From Diplonema japonicum (taxonomy: Eukaryota; Euglenozoa; Diplonemea; Diplonemida; Diplonemidae): a stretch of DNA of 64,000 nucleotides. Every line of letters begins with the position of its first letter. The stretch's first letter is position 1. The position numbers and the translations under genes are program-made. Shown here one piece after another: positions 28,221 to 37,445 of the stretch. The notes below the pieces were generated by a model, which was given only the letters and a program-made list of their open reading frames with translations, was not told the DNA's origin and did no database searches. The stretch lies in assembly GCA_964019335.1 (NCBI GenBank), contig OZ025699.1:248001-312000 (forward strand), given 5' to 3'.

Positions 28221-28684
28221 AAAAAAAGGAACAAAATTGATGGACATTTCAGGCGGCTAGGGAAAATAAAAGGGGGGGGGATACTATAAAAAAACACGCA
28301 GCAGAGGAGAATGGGGGGGGGGGGGGGTGATTTCCAAAGGTTTCTGTTTCGTGTAATGGTTTACTTGTGTTTAAAAAAAAATCAACAACGAGAACACGAT
28401 TTGGAAAAGCAAAGAGTTAACTGACCAGGTGGGGGGGGGGGGGGGAGAAAACAAAAAAGAAGAAAATGAAATTAAGCAATACACTCAGTGCACCGGGAAC
28501 GAACGGGTTTTTAAGTGGAAATTTCACGCTCCCACGAGTGTTGACTAAGTACCTGAGCACTGGGAATTCTTCTGATACAGGGAGAAGGCCTCTTTCCCTA
28601 TTGTGACGGCTCGTATCTACCTATGATGTTCCTGTGATCATTCCCTGCTACCCACCGTAGTGCTTAGCTGACGTTTGTATCTTC

Positions 28685-28726
<42 letters not shown>

Positions 28727-28798
28727 AGCAGCTGAAAAAGCTCCGAGGCAGGAATGTGGAAAAAGCATGCAGCCGCGGGGGGAATACGAAGAGACGGA

Positions 28799-28829
<31 letters not shown>

Positions 28830-29020
28830 GGAAAGGAAAAAGAAAAAAAGAAAAAAAAAAAAAAGAAAGTAGGAACACCGAGAACATAACTTTGCATCAT
28901 GCACGCAAGCATGAAAAAAAGAAGAAGAAGAAAAAAAAATGAAAACTATTCCCTGAGAGAACAGATAACCCGACGATTAAAAGATATCACAAAGAAGAAG
29001 AAGAAGAAGAAGAAATATGT
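28221..29020. other. Homopolymer-rich intergenic region
   Basis: G runs at 28313-28327 and 28432-28444, A tracts at 28686-28723 and 28802-28829, and (AAG)n at 28994-29014 occur here. About 28500-28670 is unique but has no recognisable gene. Poly-K and poly-F reading frames were discounted. Confidence 0.5.
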
Positions 29021-29087
29021 AAGAGCAAAGGAGGCCAGTGTTGGTGGCAACCTGCACAAAGCATTATATATCTATATAACCACCTTG

Positions 29088-29092
<5 letters not shown>
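29021..29092 (+). repeat. Partial 5' head of repeat C
   Basis: AGCAAAGGAGGCCAGTGTTG, then GTGGCAACCTGCACAAAGCA, matches the head of repeat C (compare 59043-59085). The body is missing and an A tract of more than 30 follows. Confidence 0.6.
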
Positions 29093-29136
<44 letters not shown>

Positions 29137-29395
29137 AATCGGCAACTACTTTTTCCTTCTTTTTTTTTTTTTTTTCTTTTTTTTTTTTTCAATTCTTGAA
29201 GGGGACAATATTGTAAGGGAATGATAAAAAAGGGAGGGAGGGTAAAAAAAAAAAAAAAAAAGAATCTTTTTTTTTTTAAAAAAAAGAAGAAAAAAAAAAA
29301 AAAAAAAACCCACATGAAAACGAGCAAGCACACGCTTTTTCTTTTTTTTTTTTTTACACCCCCCCTTTTTTTTCCTTTCTCCCCAACACTACACA

Positions 29396-30490
29396 CTAGT
29401 AGTCATCAGGGCACCCGAGGTGAGCAGGGTCACTCGAGGCAAAAGAAGACGTGAAACCATCGCACACCCTCTCCGCAGGAAGAGCAGAGACGGCATCGTA
29501 AAGGCAAGTAACGGAACAATTCCCATCAAGCTTGTAGTTAGAAGGGCAGGTGTCCCAACAAGCAGGTTTTTGCTGTCTAATGCCCTTGATGATGTTGTTG
29601 GATACACAGGTGGAGTTGATCCTGCGGGTCATGGACAGTTTCCTCCACCAACAGTCCTCTCCAACCGTCTGCCCGGGCTGGCACTCCCCAGGGGCCTGTG
29701 TTGAGAACCAGGTACCATTAAGCTTCTGCGCGGCTTGCGCGATACGGCCCAGCCACATGGTTGCAGTTCCGTTCATTTTAGTGCCGTCTTTGAACATTGT
29801 CCAGGTGTTTGTGTCAACCTTTGTCGATCCGATACCATTCCCAGTGACACACCGAGATGTTGAGTTCTCGTAAGTTAGCACATCACATGCTTTGTTCAAG
29901 TTGCAACGGGAGCAGCATTCTGCAGAATCCAATGTTTCATTCGAGAGAACTGTTTTGAACGACACGGATAAGTTGCTGTAGGTAGGGTGCGTGTAGCACA
30001 CGTCGGGAAGGTTCGGCTGCGGAACGGGAAAGTTGTGGCAAAGCGGGCAGAACTCCGCCCCGACCGACAGCGTCTCCGCAGCGTCGCAGTGGCATTTCTT
30101 CAAATCGCAAACCGATTCAAAAGCAGCCTTGATATTAGGGTCTTCAAACCAACATTGTCCGAAATTCTGGCATTCAAAAACACCCGTATCAGGGTTCGGG
30201 TTGCACAGCCCATACACACCAAGCCTCTCGTCGTGCTCAATCTGGTACTCCTCATAGATGTTATACCCTGGGATGTTCAGGATGGGCACGTTCCTGCAGT
30301 TCAGCTCGTTGGGGTTCTCGGGACACCAGAACGGGAAGGTGAGCTCCATTAAACCGAACATGCAATCGCCCTTCACATCACCCGTGTCCATGTTGGTCAC
30401 TGTGTTGGAGTAGTTCTTCGGCGTCACCCTGTAGAAGGTCCCGTTCACAATACCCGCGGTCGCGAGTGCTGCTAGCGTAGCTGAAAGCAT
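29396..30490 (-). CDS. Cysteine-rich secreted protein of unknown function
   Basis: This 364-residue protein starts at ATG 30490, preceded by CC and an A tract of about 30; the signal peptide is MLSATLAALATAGIVNG. It has over 30 cysteines and many N-x-S/T sites. Recognisable pieces are CHCDAAETLSVGAEFCPLC, a central region with spaced cysteines (ECCSRCNLNKACDVLTYENS, resembling a PAN/apple-like domain), and a C-terminal block (CWWRKLSMTRRINSTCVSNN, then PACWDTCPSNYKLDGNCSVT). That last block resembles cysteine patterns in secreted proteins of other marine protists, from memory. It is probably extracellular or lysosomal. The likely trans-splice acceptor is CAG at 30528. No enzyme motif is visible. 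Confidence 0.75.
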   Translation of the reverse strand: MLSATLAALATAGIVNGTFYRVTPKNYSNTVTNMDTGDVKGDCMFGLMELTFPFWCPENPNELNCRNVPILNIPGYNIYEEYQIEHDERLGVYGLCNPNPDTGVFECQNFGQCWFEDPNIKAAFESVCDLKKCHCDAAETLSVGAEFCPLCHNFPVPQPNLPDVCYTHPTYSNLSVSFKTVLSNETLDSAECCSRCNLNKACDVLTYENSTSRCVTGNGIGSTKVDTNTWTMFKDGTKMNGTATMWLGRIAQAAQKLNGTWFSTQAPGECQPGQTVGEDCWWRKLSMTRRINSTCVSNNIIKGIRQQKPACWDTCPSNYKLDGNCSVTCLYDAVSALPAERVCDGFTSSFASSDPAHLGCPDDY

Positions 30491-30522
<32 letters not shown>

Positions 30523-30789
30523 CTCCACTGTTTTGTTTTGAAGCAAACGGAAAAACAAAAAAAAAAAAGTTTTGAAAAAAAATAAGTCGGATCAAAAAAA
30601 AAGGGGGGGGGGATGGATTTGCCACGGAAGTGTGCAAAGAAGAAGAAGAAAAAAAACTCGTGTCACAAGTCGAACGACACTCAGTCCGACCACCACAGCC
30701 GGCTCCAAAGTGTACCATAAAGTAAAAAACAGTCAAACGACACGAAGTAGCGGTGGGGTGGGGTGGGGGAGGGGGCGAAGCCAAAAATG
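30491..30789. other. Upstream region of the cysteine-rich gene
   Basis: A T tract of about 30 (30493-30522), A and G runs, and no gene. Confidence 0.4.
30528..30529 (-). promoter_or_regulatory. Candidate trans-splice acceptor AG, cysteine-rich gene
   Basis: On the minus strand a T-rich stretch (TTTTTCCGTTTGCTTC) runs to AACAAAACAG, 38 bases before the ATG. Confidence 0.35.
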
Positions 30790-31010
30790 CGATCCATAGT
30801 TACCTGTTCTGGGAGGTCTGTCGCAGCACCCTGGCGTGGACCTATGAGTGACCGGCGGGTGGTCTGCTCATAGTCGATGGCGAGTTCCATTGTCGTGACG
30901 GTAGTTTTCTTCTAAGCCACCTGAGGACTTGCCTGATGCCCTTCGACCTTAGTAACGCTTTCGTTGGAACACCACGCTCCTCCCCGTCGTTGCCTCATCC
31001 TAAGGGTTGG
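30790..31010 (-). pseudogene. LINE family 2 fragment
   Basis: On the minus strand TVTTMELAIDYEQTTRR is readable, matching KTTVTTMELVLDFENT in the intact LINE (about 25370-25400). The surrounding sequence is broken in all frames. It is a short internal fragment. Confidence 0.6.
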
Positions 31011-31224
31011 AGGTGAGCTTTGCTAGACTTGCTTTTTCCGCTGCTCTGGAGGAATTGCTTTTCAACACATTCTTTGCTCGCATTCCCACAGTCCATGCTA
31101 AAGGAAAAAGAAAAAAAAAAAAAAAGAGCGAGAAGAGGGAGGACAAGGGTAAAAAGGATTATTTTTCTGACGGCAGTAGTAGCACGAACACTACACATAA
31201 CCCTTCCTCCCAGGTTATCAAAAA

Positions 31225-31351
31225 AAAAGAGTCGGTTGATTGTTGTTCGTGCACAGCCGGGGTTAACCTGTAGAAGGATAAGCCCAACAATGCTACCACT
31301 ACTCTTTTTAGCAATAACAATTCATTATCAATATATTGTTTTTCTTGTTTA

Positions 31352-31352
<1 letters not shown>
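31225..31352 (+). repeat. Repeat B, copy 1
   Basis: GAGTCGGTTGATTGTTGTTC to TATTGTTTTTCTTGTT, about 128 bases, recurs at 31808-31930 with few changes and as a deletion form at 58528-58568. It lies directly before copy 2 of fold-back repeat A. Confidence 0.75.
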
Positions 31353-31392
<40 letters not shown>

Positions 31393-31394
<2 letters not shown>

Positions 31395-31545
31395 AAAAAT
31401 AATTCTTTATGACTATATGTCTTCGTTGTTCGCACGAGCAAAAGAGGGTTTTAAAAAAGCTACGAAAGCTATTTTTTGCTCGGCACAAGTTGCATATAGT
31501 TATAAAATCATTTTTTGAAAGATACATATTTGTAACAAAAAAAAA
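31393..31545 (+). repeat. Fold-back repeat A, copy 2
   Basis: Nearly identical to copy 1 at 17032 with a few substitutions (GTCTTCGTTGTT, AAAGAGGGTTTT). An A tract of nine follows AATTTGTAAC-like sequence. Confidence 0.85.
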
Positions 31546-31756
31546 TTCATCTAACAAAAAAAGGGGGGGGGGGAAGAAACAAACAGTCAGCATCACAGCG
31601 GACTGACAAGAAAACAAAGACCTACGGCCCGATGGTTAAAAACAGTCAATGATGGGTCGGCCTGGAGGGACCCTGAACACCAGAACTGAGCCAATTTGAA
31701 AGCCGTAGCTATGAATTCTTCTTTCAAAACAGTTCAGCACCAAGAAAAAAATAATA

Positions 31757-32005
31757 ATAATAATTCGTTATGACTATATGTCTTTGTGTTCATAACAGCA
31801 AAAAAAAAGAGTCGGTTGATTGTTGTTTGTGCACAGCCGGGATTAACCTGTAGAAGGATAAGCCCAACAATGCTACCACTACTCTTTTTAGCAATAACAA
31901 TTCATTATCAATATTGTTTTTCTTGTTCATGCAAAAAGAAATTAAAAAAAAAAGGTGCGAAAGATCTTTTTTTTTTTTTTTTTGCTCGGCACAAGTTGCA
32001 TATGA
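31757..32005 (+). repeat. Fold-back repeat A, copy 3, split by repeat B copy 2
   Basis: The left arm (TTATGACTATATGTCTTTGT) and right arm (TTTTTGCTCGGCACAAGTTG) of repeat A are separated by a full repeat B (31808-31930). Repeat B has inserted into, or been recombined with, the loop of repeat A. The 3' end of A is lost. Confidence 0.75.
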
Positions 32006-32017
32006 ACAAAACAAAAC

Positions 32018-32018
<1 letters not shown>

Positions 32019-32066
<48 letters not shown>
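32019..32066. repeat. (AG)n microsatellite
   Basis: About 24 uninterrupted AG units lie immediately after the broken repeat A copy. Confidence 0.9.
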
Positions 32067-32070
<4 letters not shown>

Positions 32071-32109
32071 ATGCAATAGTAAAAAGAAATAATAAATAAT
32101 AATAATAAT

Positions 32110-32204
32110 AATTGTTTATGACTATATTGTTTTTGTTGTTCGTACGAGCAATATAAAAAAAAAAAAAAAGAAAAAAAAAATGTTTCTTTTTTTAAAAAAG
32201 CTGC

Positions 32205-32240
<36 letters not shown>

Positions 32241-32295
32241 TTGCTCGTCACAAGTTGCATATAGTTATAAAATCATTTTTTTCTGAAAGATAAAA
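32110..32295 (+). repeat. Fold-back repeat A, copy 4, with expanded loop
   Basis: Left arm ATTGTTTATGACTATATTGT and right arm CACAAGTTGCATATAGTTAT are present, but the loop has been expanded by A and T tracts of 15-30 bases. Confidence 0.75.
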
Positions 32296-32317
32296 AAAAA
32301 AAAAAAAAAAAAAAAGA

Positions 32318-33195
32318 TGTCTTTGAAGGGAACCTGCAGTATGTGACAGGATCGCCTAACGACAATCAACTCATCTAGTGTTTGATCCCTTCTGTCGTGG
32401 TAGTGCCTTAGGCCCGTCGTAGTATCTCATCAGCAGCTTGGGCGTGAAACCAACTAGCGAGTTGTTGAGGATGCAATGCGTGCGCATTTGTTCCTCTAGG
32501 ATCGAGTGGGTGACCTTCGGGGATGCGAAGATCGGACGAGTGGAGTAGCCAGTGACGGCATGGCTGTGGAGCCCTAGGGTGCGTAGTGAGTGTACTAACT
32601 TCATAGTTTCTGCCGGAATCAGATGATTCCCCGTCCCTTTTAGATGGATCCTTTCTAAGACGCTGAGAATCCTGCCGAGCTTTCTCGCCCAGCACGCTAT
32701 GTCTTCCCCACCCATGTGGAGCCTTTCCGTTGCAATGAGGTCGACTGCTAGTTCCGCCTTCGAAACTTGCCCGCCTTCCTCGCCCCATTTTAGGGCATTC
32801 AGCCAGTTGAGGACAAATGGGATTAGGCCTGGGAAGTATTTCTTCTGCAGCCCATGTTCGTGGTACCAGGGGAGAGGCTTTCGGGGTTAAAAGGTTCCCC
32901 GGTCGGAATGGTCTATTCCAGAAATGCTGTTTCGTGTACCTGACCTGCTTGTCGGCGTGCAGGTTCTCGAGCTTGCCTGCTACTTCTGCTAGCATCAGGT
33001 GGAGCTCCTTGACTCTCAATAGGCTGATGTCCAAGTCCGAGGTAATGATGCCGTGTACGCGGGTGCAGATTGGCCAGTTAGTGTGTTCTTGCACTAGCCA
33101 TTCGCGGTCGGCGTTGGCCGTTCTAAAACCGGCGTGTGCCGGGCAGTGCCAAATTGTCTGCAGCAGGAGGTTGCTGGTCCCGCCTCTAATGTCGT
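32318..33195 (-). pseudogene. 5'-truncated LINE family 2c, C-terminal domain
   Basis: Minus-strand frames encode the C-terminal domain of a family 2 LINE: NLLLQTIWHCPAHAGF (finger), NWPICTRVHGIITSDLDISL, then in another frame RILSVLERIHLKGTG and YSTRPIFASPKVTHSILEEQ. A frameshift lies near 32720. The 3' tail (32318-32371) begins after an A tract on the plus strand with AGATGTCTTTGAAGGGAACC; the same tail is found alone at 62138-62183 and, more diverged, at 58967-59009. The 5' end of this insertion is about 13-15 bases beyond the stop codon of the receptor gene at 33208. Confidence 0.75.
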
Positions 33196-33207
33196 AAAAA
33201 AAAGCAA

Positions 33208-35673
33208 TCAATGAAATATGAGCTCCACGGGTGGCTCGGGTGTATCTGCAGCCGCACACGCCTTAATCCTGGCAAGCAAAGCGTTGTTTTCCTCCTCCGG
33301 GAGCGTGGATTCCCGGAGCTTCGCCTCTGCCTCCTCATAACAACCGTCCTGCATCAGCGCAAAAGCAGAGTTATACAACGCATGGCCAGACTGTTCCGAG
33401 CTCTGCAGCGCGTACATCCACTCGACATTGATGGGCTGTATGAATTCCATGACAAGCCGAGCGATGGTGATGGGTTTGCCCGTCAGCACCACTGCTGTTA
33501 TTATGCTCATTACATCGATAAAACCCTGTACAGCGCTGGCTACGACTCCGGTAATGAAGGTTGATCCGGAGTCGCGTGATAGATGCTCGACAGCTTTTGA
33601 AACACCGACGACACTGCCGAGAATGGCGAACGATTTGAAGCCCTTGCAGCCGGTGTTGCCGCAGATGGCTTCACCCGATGCTACACCGCTTGACATTCGA
33701 AGGTCCGTGGCGTTGCGGAGTTGTAAACAACATCGGCACGCTTTGAGCTTATGCTCGGTGGCGGGCAACGAAGCGTTGAAGCTAACAGTGGCACGGTCAC
33801 CTGACAAATTCTCCACCACACCCCTGTTCGACTTGACATTTTTAGACAACGCGGAAACGTATTCTGCAAATCGCTCTTGAAAGACGGCGGACATTGTCGT
33901 GCACTCCAGCATGTTGTGCGTACCGCGGAGGTTCACAGCGACGATGGTTGCTGTCCTTTCGTTGAGATCCAGACCGAAGACCACCTTTATTTTATCGCCG
34001 GAACCCCCTGACTCTACAGCGTCGGAGTTTCTTCGAATCGCGTCAAAAGAAACATCGCGTGACAGTCCTTCGGATTCGTCGTCGTCCTCCGCCAATATCG
34101 CACCAGGGAGGTACTGTTTATACTCTGCGAGATTCTCGATGAGCTGTGTGAAGGATGTCTGGATGGACGAGAACTCTGTCACGTACCGCACCCCGACCGC
34201 GCTGATATGTTCCAGCTGCATCCGTGACGCTTTCTCCATGTTCCCGGCAAGCCTTTCCAAGGGCCGCAGTGTGAACGAAGCCATCAATACAATCACAACC
34301 ATACAGCTGATGGTCATCACAATAACCATTATCAACGCTACGTTCGCTGCGTCTTCGGTGCGGCCCAACATGTCGCGGTAGGGGACTGTGATGGTCATGA
34401 TGACCCGTAAGTTATTGATGAACATGTCCTTCACGAGGATCTCTGCTTCATCTTCGCTTCCCGCGTGAAGTAGTACCCCTTCCTCCGGGGCGGGGTTGTC
34501 GCCGAGGTCATTGAAAAAGCTTTTTGCAGCACCCGCTGGGAGGGAGATTACTGGGTCATCAGAGAGATACGCGTTGACCAGCGTTGAACCGTTCGAGATT
34601 CTTGAGAACGGAAGCGAGCCTGACATTAAGCTCCCCGCCATTGTAAAGATCAGGACGACAGCGTTTGCGGTCGGCCGTATCGAATACAGAAAGTTGTGCA
34701 AAGAATGAAGGTCAAAGTTAAAAGCGATCACCCCGAGCCACTCCTCATTGTGCTTCAACCCGCACGATGCGGTAAGACCGGAAAACTCCTCATCCGGCGA
34801 TATCCACGGGCCATGCCAGCGCACTCCATTCGAGAACACTAACCAAGCTGGATCGTAGGTTACATCATGGAATAATGAAACTACTGCTGCCTCGGGAAGT
34901 GTTCCGTGGACGATTTGTTCCGTGACGACCCCGAAGATTGTTTGCTGGGGCCGCCCTTTGCCCAGGCACACGGATTTTGACGGCAGGTTGCACGTCCTGG
35001 AACAGAACGTAATATCTACCTCAGGAGATTCCCCACAAAGTGTTGCGTTGCATTGGCGGCCTGGTACATCGCCTATGCACGTCCAGTTGCGAGGAGGGTA
35101 CCCAGAGTCATCTCCTCTCGGCCATGCCAGGACGGGGTTGTGGTATCTGTGAATCATCATCTTGTGCCCGTATTTTGTGATATATAGTATGCTAACGATG
35201 GATTCTGAGTCGTTGTACGACCAGAAGGACAGCAGGAGTTTTAAGTAAATGTCGCTGGAAGAGTTCGCTGAGATGAGGCCGGTCCTGCTGAGGTATGAGA
35301 TTTGTGCCATGAGTTGCTCTGCAAGCATGAGCTCGTTCACAATCTTCATGCTCGCCTCCCTGCCCAACGCGTAAATATTTTCGCCAGCAAGGTGTTCCAC
35401 AGAGTTCTTTATCCTCGAGTACGAGATGTACCAAGCTATGACGCTCACAGTGGTGATGGTGACCCATTGAGTGCAAGTCACGACGGCCTTCATGGTGACG
35501 GTTTTCTTCCTCAGCAGTATGGTAACGCCTATGTATAGTACCCATAGCAGGGAGACTGCGCCTGTGATGAACAGGATCGCGACTTTGTCGCCAGTCATAT
35601 CGGAATGGAAGCCCCTGGTGAGGTTGGCGGCCACATGGCCATCATGGTCGCGATATTCTTCATGTTCCATCAT
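33208..35673 (-). CDS. Multi-pass receptor with degenerate class III cyclase domain
   Basis: An 821-residue protein starts at ATG 35673 (MMEHEEYRDHD...), directly behind an A tract. Two N-terminal hydrophobic segments (about 30-55 and 65-85) precede a long extracellular region (about 90-445) with CACHE-like features and paired cysteines. A third transmembrane helix (VALIMVIVMTISCMVVIVLM, near 440-465) is followed by a HAMP-like linker (RPLERLAGNMEKASRM). Residues about 575-720 resemble a class III nucleotide cyclase: VNLRGTHNM at the first metal site, SGDRATVSFNAS at the second, ICGNTGCKGFKSFAILGSVV later. The first metal Asp is missing (VNLRG instead of x-D-I-x-x-F), so it is probably a regulatory pseudocyclase. 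The tail is helical. It could sense small ligands; the partner is unknown. Confidence 0.8.
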   Translation of the reverse strand: MMEHEEYRDHDGHVAANLTRGFHSDMTGDKVAILFITGAVSLLWVLYIGVTILLRKKTVTMKAVVTCTQWVTITTVSVIAWYISYSRIKNSVEHLAGENIYALGREASMKIVNELMLAEQLMAQISYLSRTGLISANSSSDIYLKLLLSFWSYNDSESIVSILYITKYGHKMMIHRYHNPVLAWPRGDDSGYPPRNWTCIGDVPGRQCNATLCGESPEVDITFCSRTCNLPSKSVCLGKGRPQQTIFGVVTEQIVHGTLPEAAVVSLFHDVTYDPAWLVFSNGVRWHGPWISPDEEFSGLTASCGLKHNEEWLGVIAFNFDLHSLHNFLYSIRPTANAVVLIFTMAGSLMSGSLPFSRISNGSTLVNAYLSDDPVISLPAGAAKSFFNDLGDNPAPEEGVLLHAGSEDEAEILVKDMFINNLRVIMTITVPYRDMLGRTEDAANVALIMVIVMTISCMVVIVLMASFTLRPLERLAGNMEKASRMQLEHISAVGVRYVTEFSSIQTSFTQLIENLAEYKQYLPGAILAEDDDESEGLSRDVSFDAIRRNSDAVESGGSGDKIKVVFGLDLNERTATIVAVNLRGTHNMLECTTMSAVFQERFAEYVSALSKNVKSNRGVVENLSGDRATVSFNASLPATEHKLKACRCCLQLRNATDLRMSSGVASGEAICGNTGCKGFKSFAILGSVVGVSKAVEHLSRDSGSTFITGVVASAVQGFIDVMSIITAVVLTGKPITIARLVMEFIQPINVEWMYALQSSEQSGHALYNSAFALMQDGCYEEAEAKLRESTLPEEENNALLARIKACAAADTPEPPVELIFH

Positions 35674-35737
35674 TTTTTTTTCTCTTTCTTCGCTTTTTTT
35701 TTCCCCCCCCTCTCTCTCACCTTGAGGAGTTCAGGAT

Positions 35738-35775
<38 letters not shown>

Positions 35776-35869
35776 GGTTGCAGATTTAAAAGAAGGGAAA
35801 AAAAAAAAGAAAACCACGGAAGAACTCATGGGTTAACTCAAGCGGGAGAACAAAATAAATAAAGCGCGG

Positions 35870-35905
<36 letters not shown>

Positions 35906-35934
35906 AAGAAGAAGAAGAAGATTTTTTCTTTATT
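35674..35934. other. Leader and upstream spacer of the receptor gene
   Basis: C/T-rich then T-tract sequence (35742-35772) on the plus strand, with an A tract at 35871-35903. No gene. Confidence 0.4.
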
Positions 35935-36115
35935 TTTTCAGTACTCACTGGGGGCCTCATAACACGAAACGCCCATAATTTTAACTAGTGCCTAACTGAG
36001 ATTTTTGTAGTTAAATTATAGCGCTTCAGAGTGAAAAAAAATGGGTCTTATCGTGAAAAAAAAAAAAGAAATAAATTATGACTCATAATTTGTTGGCAAT
36101 AAATAGCTATTTCTC
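35935..36115 (-). repeat. Repeat I copy (TAAATTATG type)
   Basis: GGGGGCCTCATAA, TTAACTAGT, AGTTAAATTAT, CTTCAGAGTGAAAAAAAATG and TTGTTGGCAATAAATAG match, in reverse orientation, the large repeat at 61.2-62.1 kb. The copy is shortened. Confidence 0.65.
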
Positions 36116-36312
36116 TTTCTCTTTCTTTTTCTTTTTCTTTTTCTTTTTTTTTTACCGGTGTAAGATTCCGCAAAACCTAGCTCGAAAGAGGAGAGAAGAG
36201 AGAGAAAAAATGTATTGGGGAAGACAAGGATGGACCTTTTTTTTTTATCTAAAGAAATTAGTTTGTTATCTTTTTTTTTTTTTTTTGAGGAGAAAAAAAA
36301 GGGGGCAAGGGG

Positions 36313-36346
<34 letters not shown>

Positions 36347-36443
36347 AAAGAAAGAAAACGTGGAATATAACCAAACGTGTTTTTTTTCCCCTCTTTTTTT
36401 TCCTCTTTTTCATTTTTTTTTCTCCACCTTCCCTTCTATTCTT
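36116..36443. other. Pyrimidine- and purine-tract region downstream of the UBL gene
   Basis: (TTTTC)n-like sequence at 36110-36150, T tracts at 36236-36247 and 36271-36286, and A tracts to 36358. No gene. Confidence 0.4.
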
Positions 36444-37445
36444 TTACTCTTTATGGCGGAGAAATGCATGTTCCATCAACTTCAAAGTGCATTCAGACTG
36501 GGCAGTATAATGAGGAGACGTATGCAAAACACCAACGAGCGACGTGAAAGAACCCGGGTTGGCCAAATTCGAACTGAGGATCGACGTCAACCAGCTGTCG
36601 CGGTAAGGGTAGAAACGCTTCCGCGGATGAGAGATGAGAATAGACCTCAAGACGCTGTTTTCTTTGGTGGAATTCACGCAGGGTCCTTCGGATAAGAAGC
36701 TACGTTCAAGTGTCGAAACCTTCCTCACAGGTTGGGCAAGGGTGAGAACAGAGGCTGGCTCCACACACCTGTTTGTGAATGTGACAACCCGTGATTCCTC
36801 CGCTGGCGTGTGCACGGTGCTTTCGTCGTGCTTTTTTAACGCTTCGCAACTGTCATGAACCGAACACCCATCTAGGAACAACTCTGAGGGCGAGGTTTTC
36901 GTCCTTTGAACCCTCACGCGTTTGCTTCTATCAACAATGTCCTGCAGCTTGTTGCTCCGTGTCACCGCTACGAGACGGGCTTCCTTCCCACTTCCGATCA
37001 TCACGCACATTTCCTGCAGGATCTCTCTGAAGGTGTCCCAGTTGTTTGTATCGTCGACCACGATCACCGCAGAGCTCCTCCCTGCTAGAAAATGTTCCAC
37101 CGCCTCCGTTGCAACCTTCCCCACTTCGTATCGATCGCTCGTTGGGACTTCGAATGTATGTGACGGGTGTTTCGGGTCCACTGTGATCTTCAGCGCACCT
37201 GAATTTACAAACGGGGTGTACTGACTGTCATTTGCGACTATCTTGACACTGTCCCCCATGCTCACGCCCAGCGCGGAGAGGGTCGTTCTCCCTGTGACAA
37301 TGTTCCCTTCGAACTCCAGCGAGCACATCCCCGGGCTTAGGTTCGCCTCCTTTCTCACCCATGCCAACACAGTGCTTGCGGTGTCCTGCGGTCCGAGCGT
37401 GTAAGGGATCGCCTCGTTGTTGCATAGCTTAACGTAGATATCCAT
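36444..37445 (-). CDS. Ubiquitin-like domain fused to a degenerate kinesin motor-like domain
   Basis: A 333-residue protein starts at ATG 37445, behind an A tract. Residues 1-72 are a ubiquitin-like fold (MDIYVKLCNNEAIPYTLGPQ..., ending GVSMGDSVKIV) without a C-terminal Gly-Gly. The rest follows the kinesin motor order but is eroded. YEVGKVATEAVEHFLAGRSS and AVIVVDDTNNWDTF occupy the P-loop region, where kinesins have A-Y-G-Q-T-G-x-G-K-T. VEPASVLTLAQPVRKVSTLE and LSEGPCVNSTKENSVLRSIL fall at the switch II and alpha-4 region. FYPYRDSWLTSILSSNL is the well-conserved P-Y-R-D-S-x-L-T block near residue 280. The nucleotide-binding residues and D-L-A-G-S-E are gone, so ATP hydrolysis is unlikely. 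The motor-like part is about 255 residues, against about 330 in true motors. The fusion is unfamiliar to me. Confidence 0.65.
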   Translation of the reverse strand: MDIYVKLCNNEAIPYTLGPQDTASTVLAWVRKEANLSPGMCSLEFEGNIVTGRTTLSALGVSMGDSVKIVANDSQYTPFVNSGALKITVDPKHPSHTFEVPTSDRYEVGKVATEAVEHFLAGRSSAVIVVDDTNNWDTFREILQEMCVMIGSGKEARLVAVTRSNKLQDIVDRSKRVRVQRTKTSPSELFLDGCSVHDSCEALKKHDESTVHTPAEESRVVTFTNRCVEPASVLTLAQPVRKVSTLERSFLSEGPCVNSTKENSVLRSILISHPRKRFYPYRDSWLTSILSSNLANPGSFTSLVGVLHTSPHYTAQSECTLKLMEHAFLRHKE

